NCBI RefSeq assembly: GCF_013283785.1
Contig: NZ_JABCPZ010000116.1
Coordinates: forward strand, 1-32,634
Length of the DNA: 32,634 nt
Reading direction: 5' to 3'
DNA from: Nonomuraea antri
GTDB taxonomy: Bacteria > Actinomycetota > Actinomycetes > Streptosporangiales > Streptosporangiaceae
Part shown: positions 16,580 to 24,452 of the stretch, one piece after another
Position numbering within the stretch: the stretch's first letter is position 1
How the letters are laid out: each line of letters starts with the position of its first letter
The notes under the pieces: model-generated
Databases searched by the model: none
What the model saw: the letters and a program-made list of their open reading frames with translations, nothing else
Told to the model about the DNA's origin: nothing
Translations under genes and position numbers: made by a program

Positions 16580-17706
16580 ACGCGGCGGGCGTTCCGCGCG
16601 CCGATCAGCTCGGCCACGCGCAGCGCCTGGCCGAGCGACCACTCCCCGTCGGCCACGAACCCGCCGAGCACCCGCGCCATCGCGCGCCGCCACAGGACCG
16701 CGCCCAGATGGTGCAGCTCGGCGGGCCCCCAGGCGTCGGAGGAGAAGAGGATCTTCGCGAACGGCGCCAGCTCCAGGCTCTCCGCCACCACCGCCGCGCT
16801 CCGCGCGCCGGTGTGGTTCACCCCCAGCCCCACGTCGAGGTAGACGTTCGGGTACGCCTGCGCGAGGAAACCCGCCTCCCGCTGGTACGGGTAGCAGTGC
16901 AGCAACATCAGCGGCACCCCGGTCGGCTCGGCCCGCTCGATCAGCCCGCGCAGCAGCAGCGGGTTCGAGCGGCGCAGGTCCAGGTCGGGGTCGCCGAACC
17001 CGGTGTGGATCTGCAGCGGCAGCCCCCGCTCCAGCCCGGCCCAGACGAGGTGGCGCAGCAGCACCGGGTCACTCAGCCGGCCGCCGGTCGCCAGCCAGCG
17101 CCCGGCGGCCTCGGTGACCTCGCCGGCGGTGGGCGGCTCGGGGTCGAGGTCGAGCCCGTGCCGGTAGGCGGCGATGGTCTTCAGTCCGCGTGCCGTGCGG
17201 CTGCGTTGCCACAGCGCCTCGGCGAAGGCGGCGGCGAACCCGGCCGCCGTGCACCCGCCGGCGGCCACCTGCTCGGCCACCGCCTCCAGCCGTACCACCT
17301 CGTCGGCGGGCACGCCGGTGACCTCCGCCATGCCGGCCGGGCCGAGGATCTCCTCGCCCCGGTAGCCGGTCTCGATCAGGTAGTGCCCGACCCCGCCGGC
17401 GCCGAGCAGACGGCGGTTCACCTCGGCCGCGCCGAGCCTGGCCCGGCGCGCCAGGTACTCCTCGGGCGAGGGGTGCTCGCCGAGGCCGAGCACCGGCGCG
17501 CAGTGGCGCAGGATGGCGTGGCCGAGCTGGGAGTCGAACTGCGTCATCCAGCCGGGCACCGGCCGGTCGGACTCGGTGATCAGCTCTTCGAACGCGCCGC
17601 GCGACAGGTCGTGCGCGGTGGCGCCGTGCACGTGGTGATCGACGAGCGCCAGTTCGCCGATGGCCCGCGCCAGGCCGTTCGGGACGAGGTCGGGGTCAAT
17701 GGTCAT
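16558..17706 (-). CDS. Amidohydrolase (amidohydrolase_2 / FluG N-domain-like)
   Basis: This 382-residue metal-dependent hydrolase has a TIM-barrel. Metal-site motifs are DHHVHG (23-28, ligands H25 and H27), a His after strand 5 or 6 (LQIHTGFGD), a second in LMLLHCYPY, and the conserved Asp in ILFSSDAWG. This pattern fits the amidohydrolase-2 group that includes the domain attached to glutamine-synthetase-like FluG proteins; the reaction could be a deacylation, decarboxylation or amide hydrolysis. The ATG at 17706 is chosen for GGAGGGATC about 5 nt upstream. The open frame continues further upstream, but that part is GC-biased noise. No glutamine-synthetase-like gene lies beside it, so the substrate stays open. 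Confidence 0.88.
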   Translation of the reverse strand: MTIDPDLVPNGLARAIGELALVDHHVHGATAHDLSRGAFEELITESDRPVPGWMTQFDSQLGHAILRHCAPVLGLGEHPSPEEYLARRARLGAAEVNRRLLGAGGVGHYLIETGYRGEEILGPAGMAEVTGVPADEVVRLEAVAEQVAAGGCTAAGFAAAFAEALWQRSRTARGLKTIAAYRHGLDLDPEPPTAGEVTEAAGRWLATGGRLSDPVLLRHLVWAGLERGLPLQIHTGFGDPDLDLRRSNPLLLRGLIERAEPTGVPLMLLHCYPYQREAGFLAQAYPNVYLDVGLGVNHTGARSAAVVAESLELAPFAKILFSSDAWGPAELHHLGAVLWRRAMARVLGGFVADGEWSLGQALRVAELIGARNARRVYGLAAS

Positions 17707-17852
17707 CGGTGATCCCTCCGGCGGCTCCCCGTCGCGTGCCGTAACGTGCGCGCACGGCCAGGATATGCCGACCGCTCGCGCCCCTCCCGTCCCCGCGCCG
17801 GGGATCTCCCCGGCCCGGCCCGCCGCTCGCCGAAGGCGGACGGAACGCCGGA

Positions 17853-17887
17853 GGGCGCTGCCCGGGCCGGTCGGCCGGGCAGCGCCC
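17853..17887 (-). terminator. Terminator hairpin after the phosphodiester glycosidase gene
   Basis: A perfect 13-bp stem (gggcgctgcccgg with its reverse complement) closes a 9-base loop, 22 bases downstream of the stop at 17910 on the minus strand. The remaining part of the 17707-17909 gap is the amidohydrolase leader; I see no gene in it. Confidence 0.8.
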
Positions 17888-17909
17888 CCTCGGGTGTGCG
17901 GCCGCGCCG

Positions 17910-20900
17910 TCAGGCGGCGGCCTTGGCGGCCAGGGCGATCTCGGCCTGGCGGGTCACGCCGCTGACCGTCACCGCCACCGTCACCCGGCCGGCACGCAGC
18001 GCCGTCAGCACCCCGGTCGCGGGGTCGAGCACGGCGACGTGCCAGGGCTTGACGCCGGCGTGGCCGCCGACGTGCAGGTTCGGCGAGCTCGACCACTTCA
18101 CCGACACCGGGTACGCGGCGGGCACCGCCCGCGTGCCCTGGGCCACGGTCGCGGTGACCGTGGCCGGCGTGCCGACGGTCACGGTGGCGGGCGCGGTGAG
18201 CGTCAGCTCGTCCAGGTGCGGCCGGACCTGGGTGGCGATCCAGTCCGGCGCGTCGGCGAACCAGTTGCGCCGCACGTGCGCCGCCTCCTGCGGGGTGACC
18301 GGGTCGACGCCCCACAGCGACCAGCCGGTGAACCCGCCGTCCTCGGGCGCGGTGGCCGGGTTCTTGCCGGAGTTGCCGTTGATGAAGTACGGCACCGCGT
18401 CCACCCGGGAGGCGTGGAAGGTGCCGACGTGCGCGCCGATGTAGGCGGCGCCCTTGCCGGTGGTGCGCTGGAAGTCGGCCAGCCAGCCTTCGACCAGCGC
18501 GGCCTCCTTGCGGTCGCCGAGCTGGCTGCCCTTGCCCGGCGTGGGGTCGCGCGGCGGCACGTGGAACAGCACCGCGACCGAGCCGATCGCGTCGTCCTTG
18601 GCGGCGGAGTCCAGGGCCGAGCGCAGCAGGGCGACCTGGTCGTAGCCGCCGCCGCGCAGGTTCAGCCTGGAGGTGTCCAGCGTGACGAAGCGGGTGCCGT
18701 TGTGGTCGAACGTCCGGTACGTGTCGCCGAAGACCGCGCGGAAGTTGTCGATCTTGCCGCCCATCACCTCGTGGTTGCCCGGGATGTAGTGGTACTTCAC
18801 CTCACCGCCGAGCTCCTCGTCCAGGATCCGCTTGGCCAGCGCGAAGTCCTCCGGCGAGGCCTCGTCCACCAGGTCGCCGTTGATCAGCAGGAAGTCCGGC
18901 TTGGCGGCCTTGATCTCCTGGAGCGTGCGGCGGGCGTTGCGGACGATGTCGCTGTCCGGCTGCCTGGCCACGAACTGGGCGTCCGACATGACGGCGAACC
19001 GCCACGGCATCCCGGCCACCTCGGCCCGCACCACCGGGTCGGCGACCTCGGGCGCGGGCGGGGCGGTGATCGACGGCGGCACCTTGGCGACGAGCCCGTC
19101 GATGAGGATCTCGTTGGTGTACTTGGTGTCGGAGCGCGTCTCGGCCACGTAGAAGCGCCGCAGCCGCAGCGGGTAGTTCACCCCGGGCGGCACGGTGAAC
19201 TCGACGAACTTCCAGCCCGTCCAGGTCAGGTACGGCCCGCGCAGGATCTGCGACTGGCCGAGCGCGTCGTAGAACTCCAGGCTGGGCCACTCGCCCTTGC
19301 CGGTGGAGTGGATCCACAGCCCGAACGCCTGCGGCTGGCCGTCCACGACGAGCTGCTGCGGCGGGCTCGCGTAGGCGGCGCGGGTGGCGGTGGAGGTGGT
19401 GAAGTCGTAGGCGAGCTTCAGCCCGCCGCCGCTCTGCCCGGGCGCGGCCGACAGCGAGCCGGTGGCGCGGGCGGCGGCGAAGGTCCACTTGGCGGCGTCC
19501 TCGAAGTCGGCCACCGGCTTGTCCTCGAACCCGACCGTCACCGGCACGACCGTGCTGATCCGGCCGACGCGGGCGGTGATGAGCCCGGACCCGGTGGCCT
19601 GCTTGGCCTTGACGGTGAAGTAGCCGTGCTCGGCCGCGGTCACCTCGAACAGGTTCTCGTCGTAGTCGAGGCTGAGGTCGGCGGGCTCGATGGGCGCGGA
19701 GTTGCCGTTGCGGTCGTAGCCGACCACGCCGAACGTGGCCACGCCGTCGGCGCCCTTCAGCCCGACCCGGTCGGTGGTCGCGCCGAGCCGCTTGAGCGGC
19801 TGGAGCACGGTCAGCTCCAGCGTGCCCTTGGCGCCGCCGCGCGAGGCGGTGACGGTGGTGGTGCCGGGCACCAGCGCGTGGAACCTGCCGTCGCGCACGA
19901 CGCCGTGCACGGCCGGGTTGGCCCGCCAGAACGGCGTGCCCGCGGCCGGGCCGTACGTCTCGTCGTACCCGGCGGCGCTCAGCCGGCGCGTGAGTCCGGG
20001 GAAGACGCGCTCGGGGCTGCCGCCGGCGACCGGGCCGACGCCGGGCGCCTTGGCCGGGTCGGAGGCGGTCTCCAGCCAGAAGCCCTTGAGCTTGCCGCTG
20101 CCCTCGGGCGCGTACAGGGCCAGGCCGTTGGGCACGTGCCGCTCGCCGCCGTCGGACGGGCTGTTCTCCACCCGCACCTCGGCGGCGCCGGGCTCGCGGG
20201 CGAGCATGGTGGACGAGCCGCCGCCGTCGAGGTTGAGCGCGTCGGCCGCGCCCAGCTCGACCATCATCGCGGCCAGTTCGTTCAGCGTGACGCCGCGGCT
20301 GTCGGCCTGGCGGCCGTCCACGGTGAGCAGGTACATCTTCCTGCCGTCTGCGGAGAAGCCGACCGCGGTGCGCGGGTGCGCGGCCGGGTCGCCGGAGTTC
20401 TGCACGACGCCGTCCTTGACCAGGACGTGGTTGCCGCCCACGGCCGCCTTGACGGTGCTGCCGTCGGAGGACTTCGGCTGGTACCTGACGTCCACGCGGT
20501 CGCCGGGCTTGAGCGCGGCCAGCGCGGCGGCCCCGGCGTCCCTGCCGAGCAGGATCGTGGTGCCGGCCGGGATCGGGCCGGTGCCCGCCGCCTGCTCGAC
20601 CTTGGTGACCACGCCGTCGGTCAGCGTCACCTCGGTGACGGACGCGGCTCCGGCCACGGCGCGGGCCCGGGTGTAGGAGCCCCACAGCGGCGTGAACAGG
20701 CCGACGCCGTTCGCCTGGATGATCTGGTTGAACTGGGTGAGCGTGACCGGCGCGCCGCCGGACGGGGTGGCGGTGCCCTCGAAGTACATCTGGAGCACCT
20801 TGCCGACGCCGTCGCCGGTGATCGCCACGGCCTTGTCGTGCCCGGCGACGGGCGACTGGACGAGCGCGCCGTCCTGGATGCCGATGCCCTGCGCGGCGCC

Positions 20901-21302
20901 GGAGTTGTTGATGTCGAAGAAGTCGCCGTTGACGGCGGCCACCGCGCGCGAGCGCTTGGCCGGCCCCGACAGCGGCTCGGTCTTGGTGACCTCGCCCGAG
21001 TAGACGTAGTCGGCCTTGGCGCTGCCGAGGTCGGCGGTGAGCGCGTCGGCCCGCAGCCAGCCGAGTGCGTCATAGGTGTCGAACGAGGTCAGCGAGATGC
21101 CCGGCGCGACGGGCCGGGTCCGCTTGGCCGTCTCGAGTCGCTGGCCCGCGGCGGTGGTCCGGGCGAGCAGCGTGGCGGGCGGCGGGTAGGACGACGCCTG
21201 GGGCGCGTCCTCTGCCGGGGGTGCGGGATCGGCCTGCGCGGCGGGGACGGCGGTGACGCCTAACGCCAGCACCGCGGCGGCCAGAAAACGGAGGGTCTGC
21301 AC
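17910..21302 (-). CDS. Secreted phosphodiester glycosidase (NAGPA) - calcineurin-like phosphoesterase fusion
   Basis: This 1130-residue exported protein starts at GTG 21302, where a signal peptide begins (MQTLRFLAAAV...AAQA); no in-frame ATG lies upstream. Order: NAGPA-type domain (about 95-400, with AAVNGDFFD and LNLDGGGSSTM), a Big-like Ig domain (about 440-510), a jelly-roll carbohydrate-binding-like domain (about 600-745), a metallophosphoesterase domain (about 765-960, with SDAQF, GDLVDE near 805 and GNHE near 842), and a terminal Ig-like domain. The first metal motif reads DxQ where DxH is usual. NAGPA enzymes release a sugar from sugar-phosphate diesters and calcineurin-like enzymes cleave phosphate esters, so the two could act in turn on cell-wall or environmental phosphoglycans (inference). 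Codon 14 is TTA. Translation from GTG has only a poor ribosome site. Confidence 0.9.
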   Translation of the reverse strand: MQTLRFLAAAVLALGVTAVPAAQADPAPPAEDAPQASSYPPPATLLARTTAAGQRLETAKRTRPVAPGISLTSFDTYDALGWLRADALTADLGSAKADYVYSGEVTKTEPLSGPAKRSRAVAAVNGDFFDINNSGAAQGIGIQDGALVQSPVAGHDKAVAITGDGVGKVLQMYFEGTATPSGGAPVTLTQFNQIIQANGVGLFTPLWGSYTRARAVAGAASVTEVTLTDGVVTKVEQAAGTGPIPAGTTILLGRDAGAAALAALKPGDRVDVRYQPKSSDGSTVKAAVGGNHVLVKDGVVQNSGDPAAHPRTAVGFSADGRKMYLLTVDGRQADSRGVTLNELAAMMVELGAADALNLDGGGSSTMLAREPGAAEVRVENSPSDGGERHVPNGLALYAPEGSGKLKGFWLETASDPAKAPGVGPVAGGSPERVFPGLTRRLSAAGYDETYGPAAGTPFWRANPAVHGVVRDGRFHALVPGTTTVTASRGGAKGTLELTVLQPLKRLGATTDRVGLKGADGVATFGVVGYDRNGNSAPIEPADLSLDYDENLFEVTAAEHGYFTVKAKQATGSGLITARVGRISTVVPVTVGFEDKPVADFEDAAKWTFAAARATGSLSAAPGQSGGGLKLAYDFTTSTATRAAYASPPQQLVVDGQPQAFGLWIHSTGKGEWPSLEFYDALGQSQILRGPYLTWTGWKFVEFTVPPGVNYPLRLRRFYVAETRSDTKYTNEILIDGLVAKVPPSITAPPAPEVADPVVRAEVAGMPWRFAVMSDAQFVARQPDSDIVRNARRTLQEIKAAKPDFLLINGDLVDEASPEDFALAKRILDEELGGEVKYHYIPGNHEVMGGKIDNFRAVFGDTYRTFDHNGTRFVTLDTSRLNLRGGGYDQVALLRSALDSAAKDDAIGSVAVLFHVPPRDPTPGKGSQLGDRKEAALVEGWLADFQRTTGKGAAYIGAHVGTFHASRVDAVPYFINGNSGKNPATAPEDGGFTGWSLWGVDPVTPQEAAHVRRNWFADAPDWIATQVRPHLDELTLTAPATVTVGTPATVTATVAQGTRAVPAAYPVSVKWSSSPNLHVGGHAGVKPWHVAVLDPATGVLTALRAGRVTVAVTVSGVTRQAEIALAAKAAA

Positions 21303-21398
21303 GACCGAACTCAATCGCCCATGGATATAAGTTTCAAGGCTTACGGGTGAACTAAAAGAAAATTTCAGATCTTGTCCCGGATTCGCCGGGCTTGCACG

Positions 21399-22601
21399 AT
21401 GGGACGCGTGGATGCAGAGGCGCTCTACCGTGATCCGTATCCCGTCTACGCCCAGGCCCGCGACGCCCCGGGGCTGACGTTCGTCCCCGAGCTGGCCGCC
21501 TGGCTGGTGTCCAGGCACGCCGACGTGCGTGACGTGCTGAGCAGGCCCGCCGACTTCTCCTCCCGGGGCGCGCTCAGGCCGGACCTGATTCCGGGTCCGG
21601 CCGCGATCGCCGCGCTGGCCGAGGCGCCGGGCAACGGCGCGGCGGTGGTGCTGGGCGCCGACGGTGAGACGCACCAGCGCCTGCGCAAGCCGCTCACCCG
21701 CGGCCTGTCGCCGGCCAGGGTGAGCGCCGCGCTGCCGTTCGTCGCCGCCACCGCCCGCGAGCTGCTCGACGCCTTCACGCCCGCCGGACGCGTCGAGTGG
21801 ATGTCCGCCTACGCCAGGCCGCTGCCCGCCGCGGTGATCGGCCACCTGCTCGGGCTCGACCCGGCGGAGGTGCCCGGCGCGATCGCGGCCGGCAACCGGG
21901 CCGAGGACCTGGCGTTCACCCCGATGACCGAACAGGAGCAGGTGGCGGCGGCACGCGAGGTGGCGGCGCTGCGGCGCCGGCTCGACGAGCTGGCCGCAGG
22001 CTCGCGCGCCCAGGAGACCCTGACCGGCGAGCTGGCCCGCGCCCTGGCCCCGGGGCCGGGCGCGCCCACGCCGGGGCAGCGCGACGAGGTCGTGGCCAAC
22101 ACCCAGAACGTCATGCTGGCCGGTCACCTGACCACGACCGCGCTGCTCGGCTCGGTCGTCCACCACCTGCTGCGCGAGCGCGGCCAGTGGGAGCTGCTGT
22201 GCGCGCGGCCCGAGCTGATCCCGGCCGCGATCGAGGAGGCCAACCGGTTCGAGGCCCCGGTGCAGGGCTTCCGCCGCCTGGTCACCCGGCCGCTCACGCT
22301 GTCCGGCACCGAGCTGGCCGCCGGTGACACGGTGTTCGTCTCGTTCGCCTCGGCGGGCCGCGACGCGGCCGTGCACGAGCGGCCCGACGTCTTCGACATC
22401 ACCCGCGAGCCGGTGCGCAACCTGTCGTTCGGGCACGGCGGGCACGGCTGCCCCGGCTCGAACCTGGCCAGGGAGCAGGTGCGCATCACGCTGGAGCTGC
22501 TGGTGAGCGAGCTGCCCGGGCTACGGCTGGCCGACCAGGACGTGGTCATGGCGGCCACCCTGATCCACCGGGCGCCGGAGTCGCTGCTGCTCACCTGGTG
22601 A
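21399..22601 (+). CDS. Cytochrome P450 with a non-canonical I-helix
   Basis: This 400-residue soluble bacterial P450 monooxygenase is expected to use ferredoxin-type electron partners, none of which lie nearby. The heme ligand is C351 in FGHGGHGCPG, the K-helix ExxR is in EEANRFEAPV, and the C-helix region is HQRLRKPLTRGLSP. The I-helix reads AGHLTT, with L244 where an acidic residue normally precedes the conserved Thr. Starts are uncertain: ATG 21399, GTG 21408 and TTG 21372 are in frame and none has a good ribosome site; the family N-terminus begins near VDAEALYRDPYPVY. It is divergent from the phosphodiester glycosidase gene. The substrate cannot be inferred. Confidence 0.92.
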   Translation: MGRVDAEALYRDPYPVYAQARDAPGLTFVPELAAWLVSRHADVRDVLSRPADFSSRGALRPDLIPGPAAIAALAEAPGNGAAVVLGADGETHQRLRKPLTRGLSPARVSAALPFVAATARELLDAFTPAGRVEWMSAYARPLPAAVIGHLLGLDPAEVPGAIAAGNRAEDLAFTPMTEQEQVAAAREVAALRRRLDELAAGSRAQETLTGELARALAPGPGAPTPGQRDEVVANTQNVMLAGHLTTTALLGSVVHHLLRERGQWELLCARPELIPAAIEEANRFEAPVQGFRRLVTRPLTLSGTELAAGDTVFVSFASAGRDAAVHERPDVFDITREPVRNLSFGHGGHGCPGSNLAREQVRITLELLVSELPGLRLADQDVVMAATLIHRAPESLLLTW

Positions 22602-22671
22602 CAGAGCCGCCCATTGGTAGGAAACGGGCAAAATCCGGTGTGTCGTACAAGGGGTCTCGTGGGGGCCTGCC

Positions 22672-22677
22672 TACGGT
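22672..22677 (+). promoter_or_regulatory. Candidate -10 (TACGGT) for leaderless LCP mRNA
   Basis: TACGGT fits TANNNT and ends 6 bases before the LCP-gene ATG, which has no Shine-Dalgarno site in range. The 82-base gap after the P450 gene therefore probably carries an independent promoter. Confidence 0.45.
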
Positions 22678-22683
22678 CCCCGT

Positions 22684-23604
22684 ATGCGTACCGCCAGAGC
22701 CGTCTGGGCGGGCTGGTCGGCCCGCAGGAAGAGCGTCGTCGCGATCGCCGTGGCGATGCTGGTCCTGGCCGCGTCCGCGGCCGTCGCCGGGTACCGCCTG
22801 GTCGCCTCCTACGAGTCGGGCGTGCGGCGCATCCCGAACGCCCTGCCGACCGCGAACCGCCCGCCGGCGCCCGCCGAGCAGGGGGTGGAGCACTGGCTGG
22901 TGGTCGGCTCCGACCGGCGCGCCGACGGCCCGACCACCGGCCGGGCGGCGCACACCCAGCAGTGGCGCTACGGCGCGCAGAACGCCGACACGATGATGCT
23001 GGTCAGGATCAAGCGCGCGAGCGGCGGCCAGAGCGAGGTCAGGCTGCTGTCGCTGCCGCGCGACGCCTGGGTGAGCATCCCCGGCCACGGCAAGGGGAAG
23101 ATCAACTGGTCGCTCAGCGTGGGCGGCCCCGCCACCATGGTCCAGACCGTCGAACGGCTGACCAGGGTCAGGATCGACCACTTCGCGATCGTCGACTTCA
23201 CCGGCTTCGTCTCGGTGGTGGACTCCCTGGGCGGCGTCGAGGTGGGCGGCCGGACCCTCGACGGCGAGCAGGCGCTGGCCTTCGTCCGCGAGCGCTACGG
23301 CCTGGCCGGCGGCGACCTCGACCGCATCCGCAACCAGCAGCGGTTCGTGCAGGCCGTACTCGGCAAGGCCCGCGGCCTGCTGACCGACCCGATCGAGCTG
23401 CACGAGGTGATCAGGACGGTGACCAGATCGGTCAGCGTGGACGACAGCGTCGACCTGGTCGCGCTGGCCAGGACCCTGGCCGGCGTGGACCCGGCCGGGG
23501 TGCGGTTCCAGACCGCGCCGGTCAGGTCCACCGGCTGGCGGGGACGGCACTGGATGCTGCTGCTCGACCGCGGGAAGGTGCGCGCCCTGGTCGCCGCCCC
23601 GTGA
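22684..23604 (+). CDS. LytR-CpsA-Psr (LCP) family cell-wall ligase
   Basis: This 306-residue protein has a basic cytoplasmic N-terminus, one membrane helix (about 18-38) and an outside LCP domain (about 70-250). Family landmarks are NADTMMLVRI, LSLPRD, KINWSLSVGGP, the FTGFVSVVDSLGGVEV strand, and the RYGLAGGDLDRIRNQQ helix that binds the polyprenyl-pyrophosphate head group. LCP enzymes transfer secondary polymers such as teichoic acids, arabinogalactan or capsule from lipid carriers to peptidoglycan. This one is short: no LytR_C domain follows the catalytic domain. Its neighbours give no hint of which polymer it handles. Confidence 0.93.
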   Translation: MRTARAVWAGWSARRKSVVAIAVAMLVLAASAAVAGYRLVASYESGVRRIPNALPTANRPPAPAEQGVEHWLVVGSDRRADGPTTGRAAHTQQWRYGAQNADTMMLVRIKRASGGQSEVRLLSLPRDAWVSIPGHGKGKINWSLSVGGPATMVQTVERLTRVRIDHFAIVDFTGFVSVVDSLGGVEVGGRTLDGEQALAFVRERYGLAGGDLDRIRNQQRFVQAVLGKARGLLTDPIELHEVIRTVTRSVSVDDSVDLVALARTLAGVDPAGVRFQTAPVRSTGWRGRHWMLLLDRGKVRALVAAP

Positions 23605-23630
23605 CCGGCGGACGCGGATGATCTAGGGAT

Positions 23631-23649
23631 TACACACCCACCTACACAC
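23631..23649 (+). repeat. Direct repeat TACACAC with 12-base period upstream of the adenylation remnant
   Basis: TACACAC occurs at 23631-23637 and again at 23643-23649. The pair lies about 30 bases upstream of a TAGCGT -10-like element. Two heptamers on about one helical turn resemble an activator site, but no protein can be named. Confidence 0.45.
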
Positions 23650-23681
23650 TCCGGACCATGCCCCGCCCGTGCCCGTCTTCC

Positions 23682-23687
23682 TAGCGT
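23682..23687 (+). promoter_or_regulatory. Candidate -10 (TAGCGT) for the adenylation-remnant gene
   Basis: TAGCGT ends 7 bases before the ATG at 23695, which lacks a Shine-Dalgarno site. This is the layout of leaderless actinobacterial transcripts. Confidence 0.4.
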
Positions 23688-23694
23688 GGGCGGC

Positions 23695-24375
23695 ATGACA
23701 GGTTGGACCCAGGCGATACTCGCCACGGCGGCGGCGCTCGGCCCTCGTGCGGCGGTCACCGAGGCCGCGGGCGGCGCCTCGCTGAGCTACGGCGAGCTCG
23801 CGCGCACGGTCCGGCAGGCCGCGCGCGGGCTGCGCAAGCGCGGGCTGCGCCCCGGCGATCCCGTCGCCGTGCTGATGCGCGGCGGCTGCCACTACCCGGT
23901 CGCCGTGCACGCGGTGGCCGCCGCCGGCGGGACCGTGGTCTCACCGGCCGATCCCGCCGGTCTGGCCGGCCTCGGCGCCCGCATCATGATCACCGATCTG
24001 CCCGGCGCCGACGCGCTGGCCCAGGAGGTCGACATCCGGCAGGTCTACTCCTTCGCCGACCTGCCCGGCGTGGCCTCCTTCCACGGCCTGCTCGGCGCCG
24101 GCGGCCCGCCGGAGCCCGCGCCGCCGGCCCGCGCGCCCACCGGCGCGCCGGCGAGCAGGACGGTCGCCGGGGTGCGTGTCTCGTCCGGCGACGTGGTCCT
24201 GGTCACCGTGGCCGACCGGCGCGCCTACGATCCGGTGCTGGCCGCGGGGGCGCATCTGATCGCCGTGTGCGAGCCGTCGCCCGCCGGGCTGCGCGAGGCC
24301 GCGGCGAGATTCGGCGCGACGCTGGTCATCGACGCCGGGCCACGCGTGGACCGACCGTTCACGCCACATCCTTGA
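23695..24375 (+). CDS. Degenerate stand-alone adenylation (acyl-CoA ligase-like) N-terminal domain
   Basis: A 226-residue protein matching only the first half of ANL adenylating enzymes. Core motif A1 is present (LSYGELARTV, about residues 30-40), followed by the VAVLM and HAVAAAGGTVVSPADP strands (A2 region) and an ARIMITD segment. The nucleotide-binding A3 loop (SGTTGxPKG) is absent: a Pro/Ala-rich stretch (about 140-160) joins directly to a segment resembling the region after A3 (DVVLVTVADRRAYDPVLAAG). A5-A10 and the C-terminal lid are missing, so it should not form adenylates. The frame is clean and a plausible promoter exists, so it may be a retained non-catalytic protein or an aged remnant. 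The regulator gene follows after 77 bases. Confidence 0.65.
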   Translation: MTGWTQAILATAAALGPRAAVTEAAGGASLSYGELARTVRQAARGLRKRGLRPGDPVAVLMRGGCHYPVAVHAVAAAGGTVVSPADPAGLAGLGARIMITDLPGADALAQEVDIRQVYSFADLPGVASFHGLLGAGGPPEPAPPARAPTGAPASRTVAGVRVSSGDVVLVTVADRRAYDPVLAAGAHLIAVCEPSPAGLREAAARFGATLVIDAGPRVDRPFTPHP

Positions 24376-24452
24376 GGCAATCCCCTGACACCTCGTGCAC
24401 GCGATGTCACACTGAGGTGCGTATCTGGGACCCTAGACCAGCAAGGATCAAG

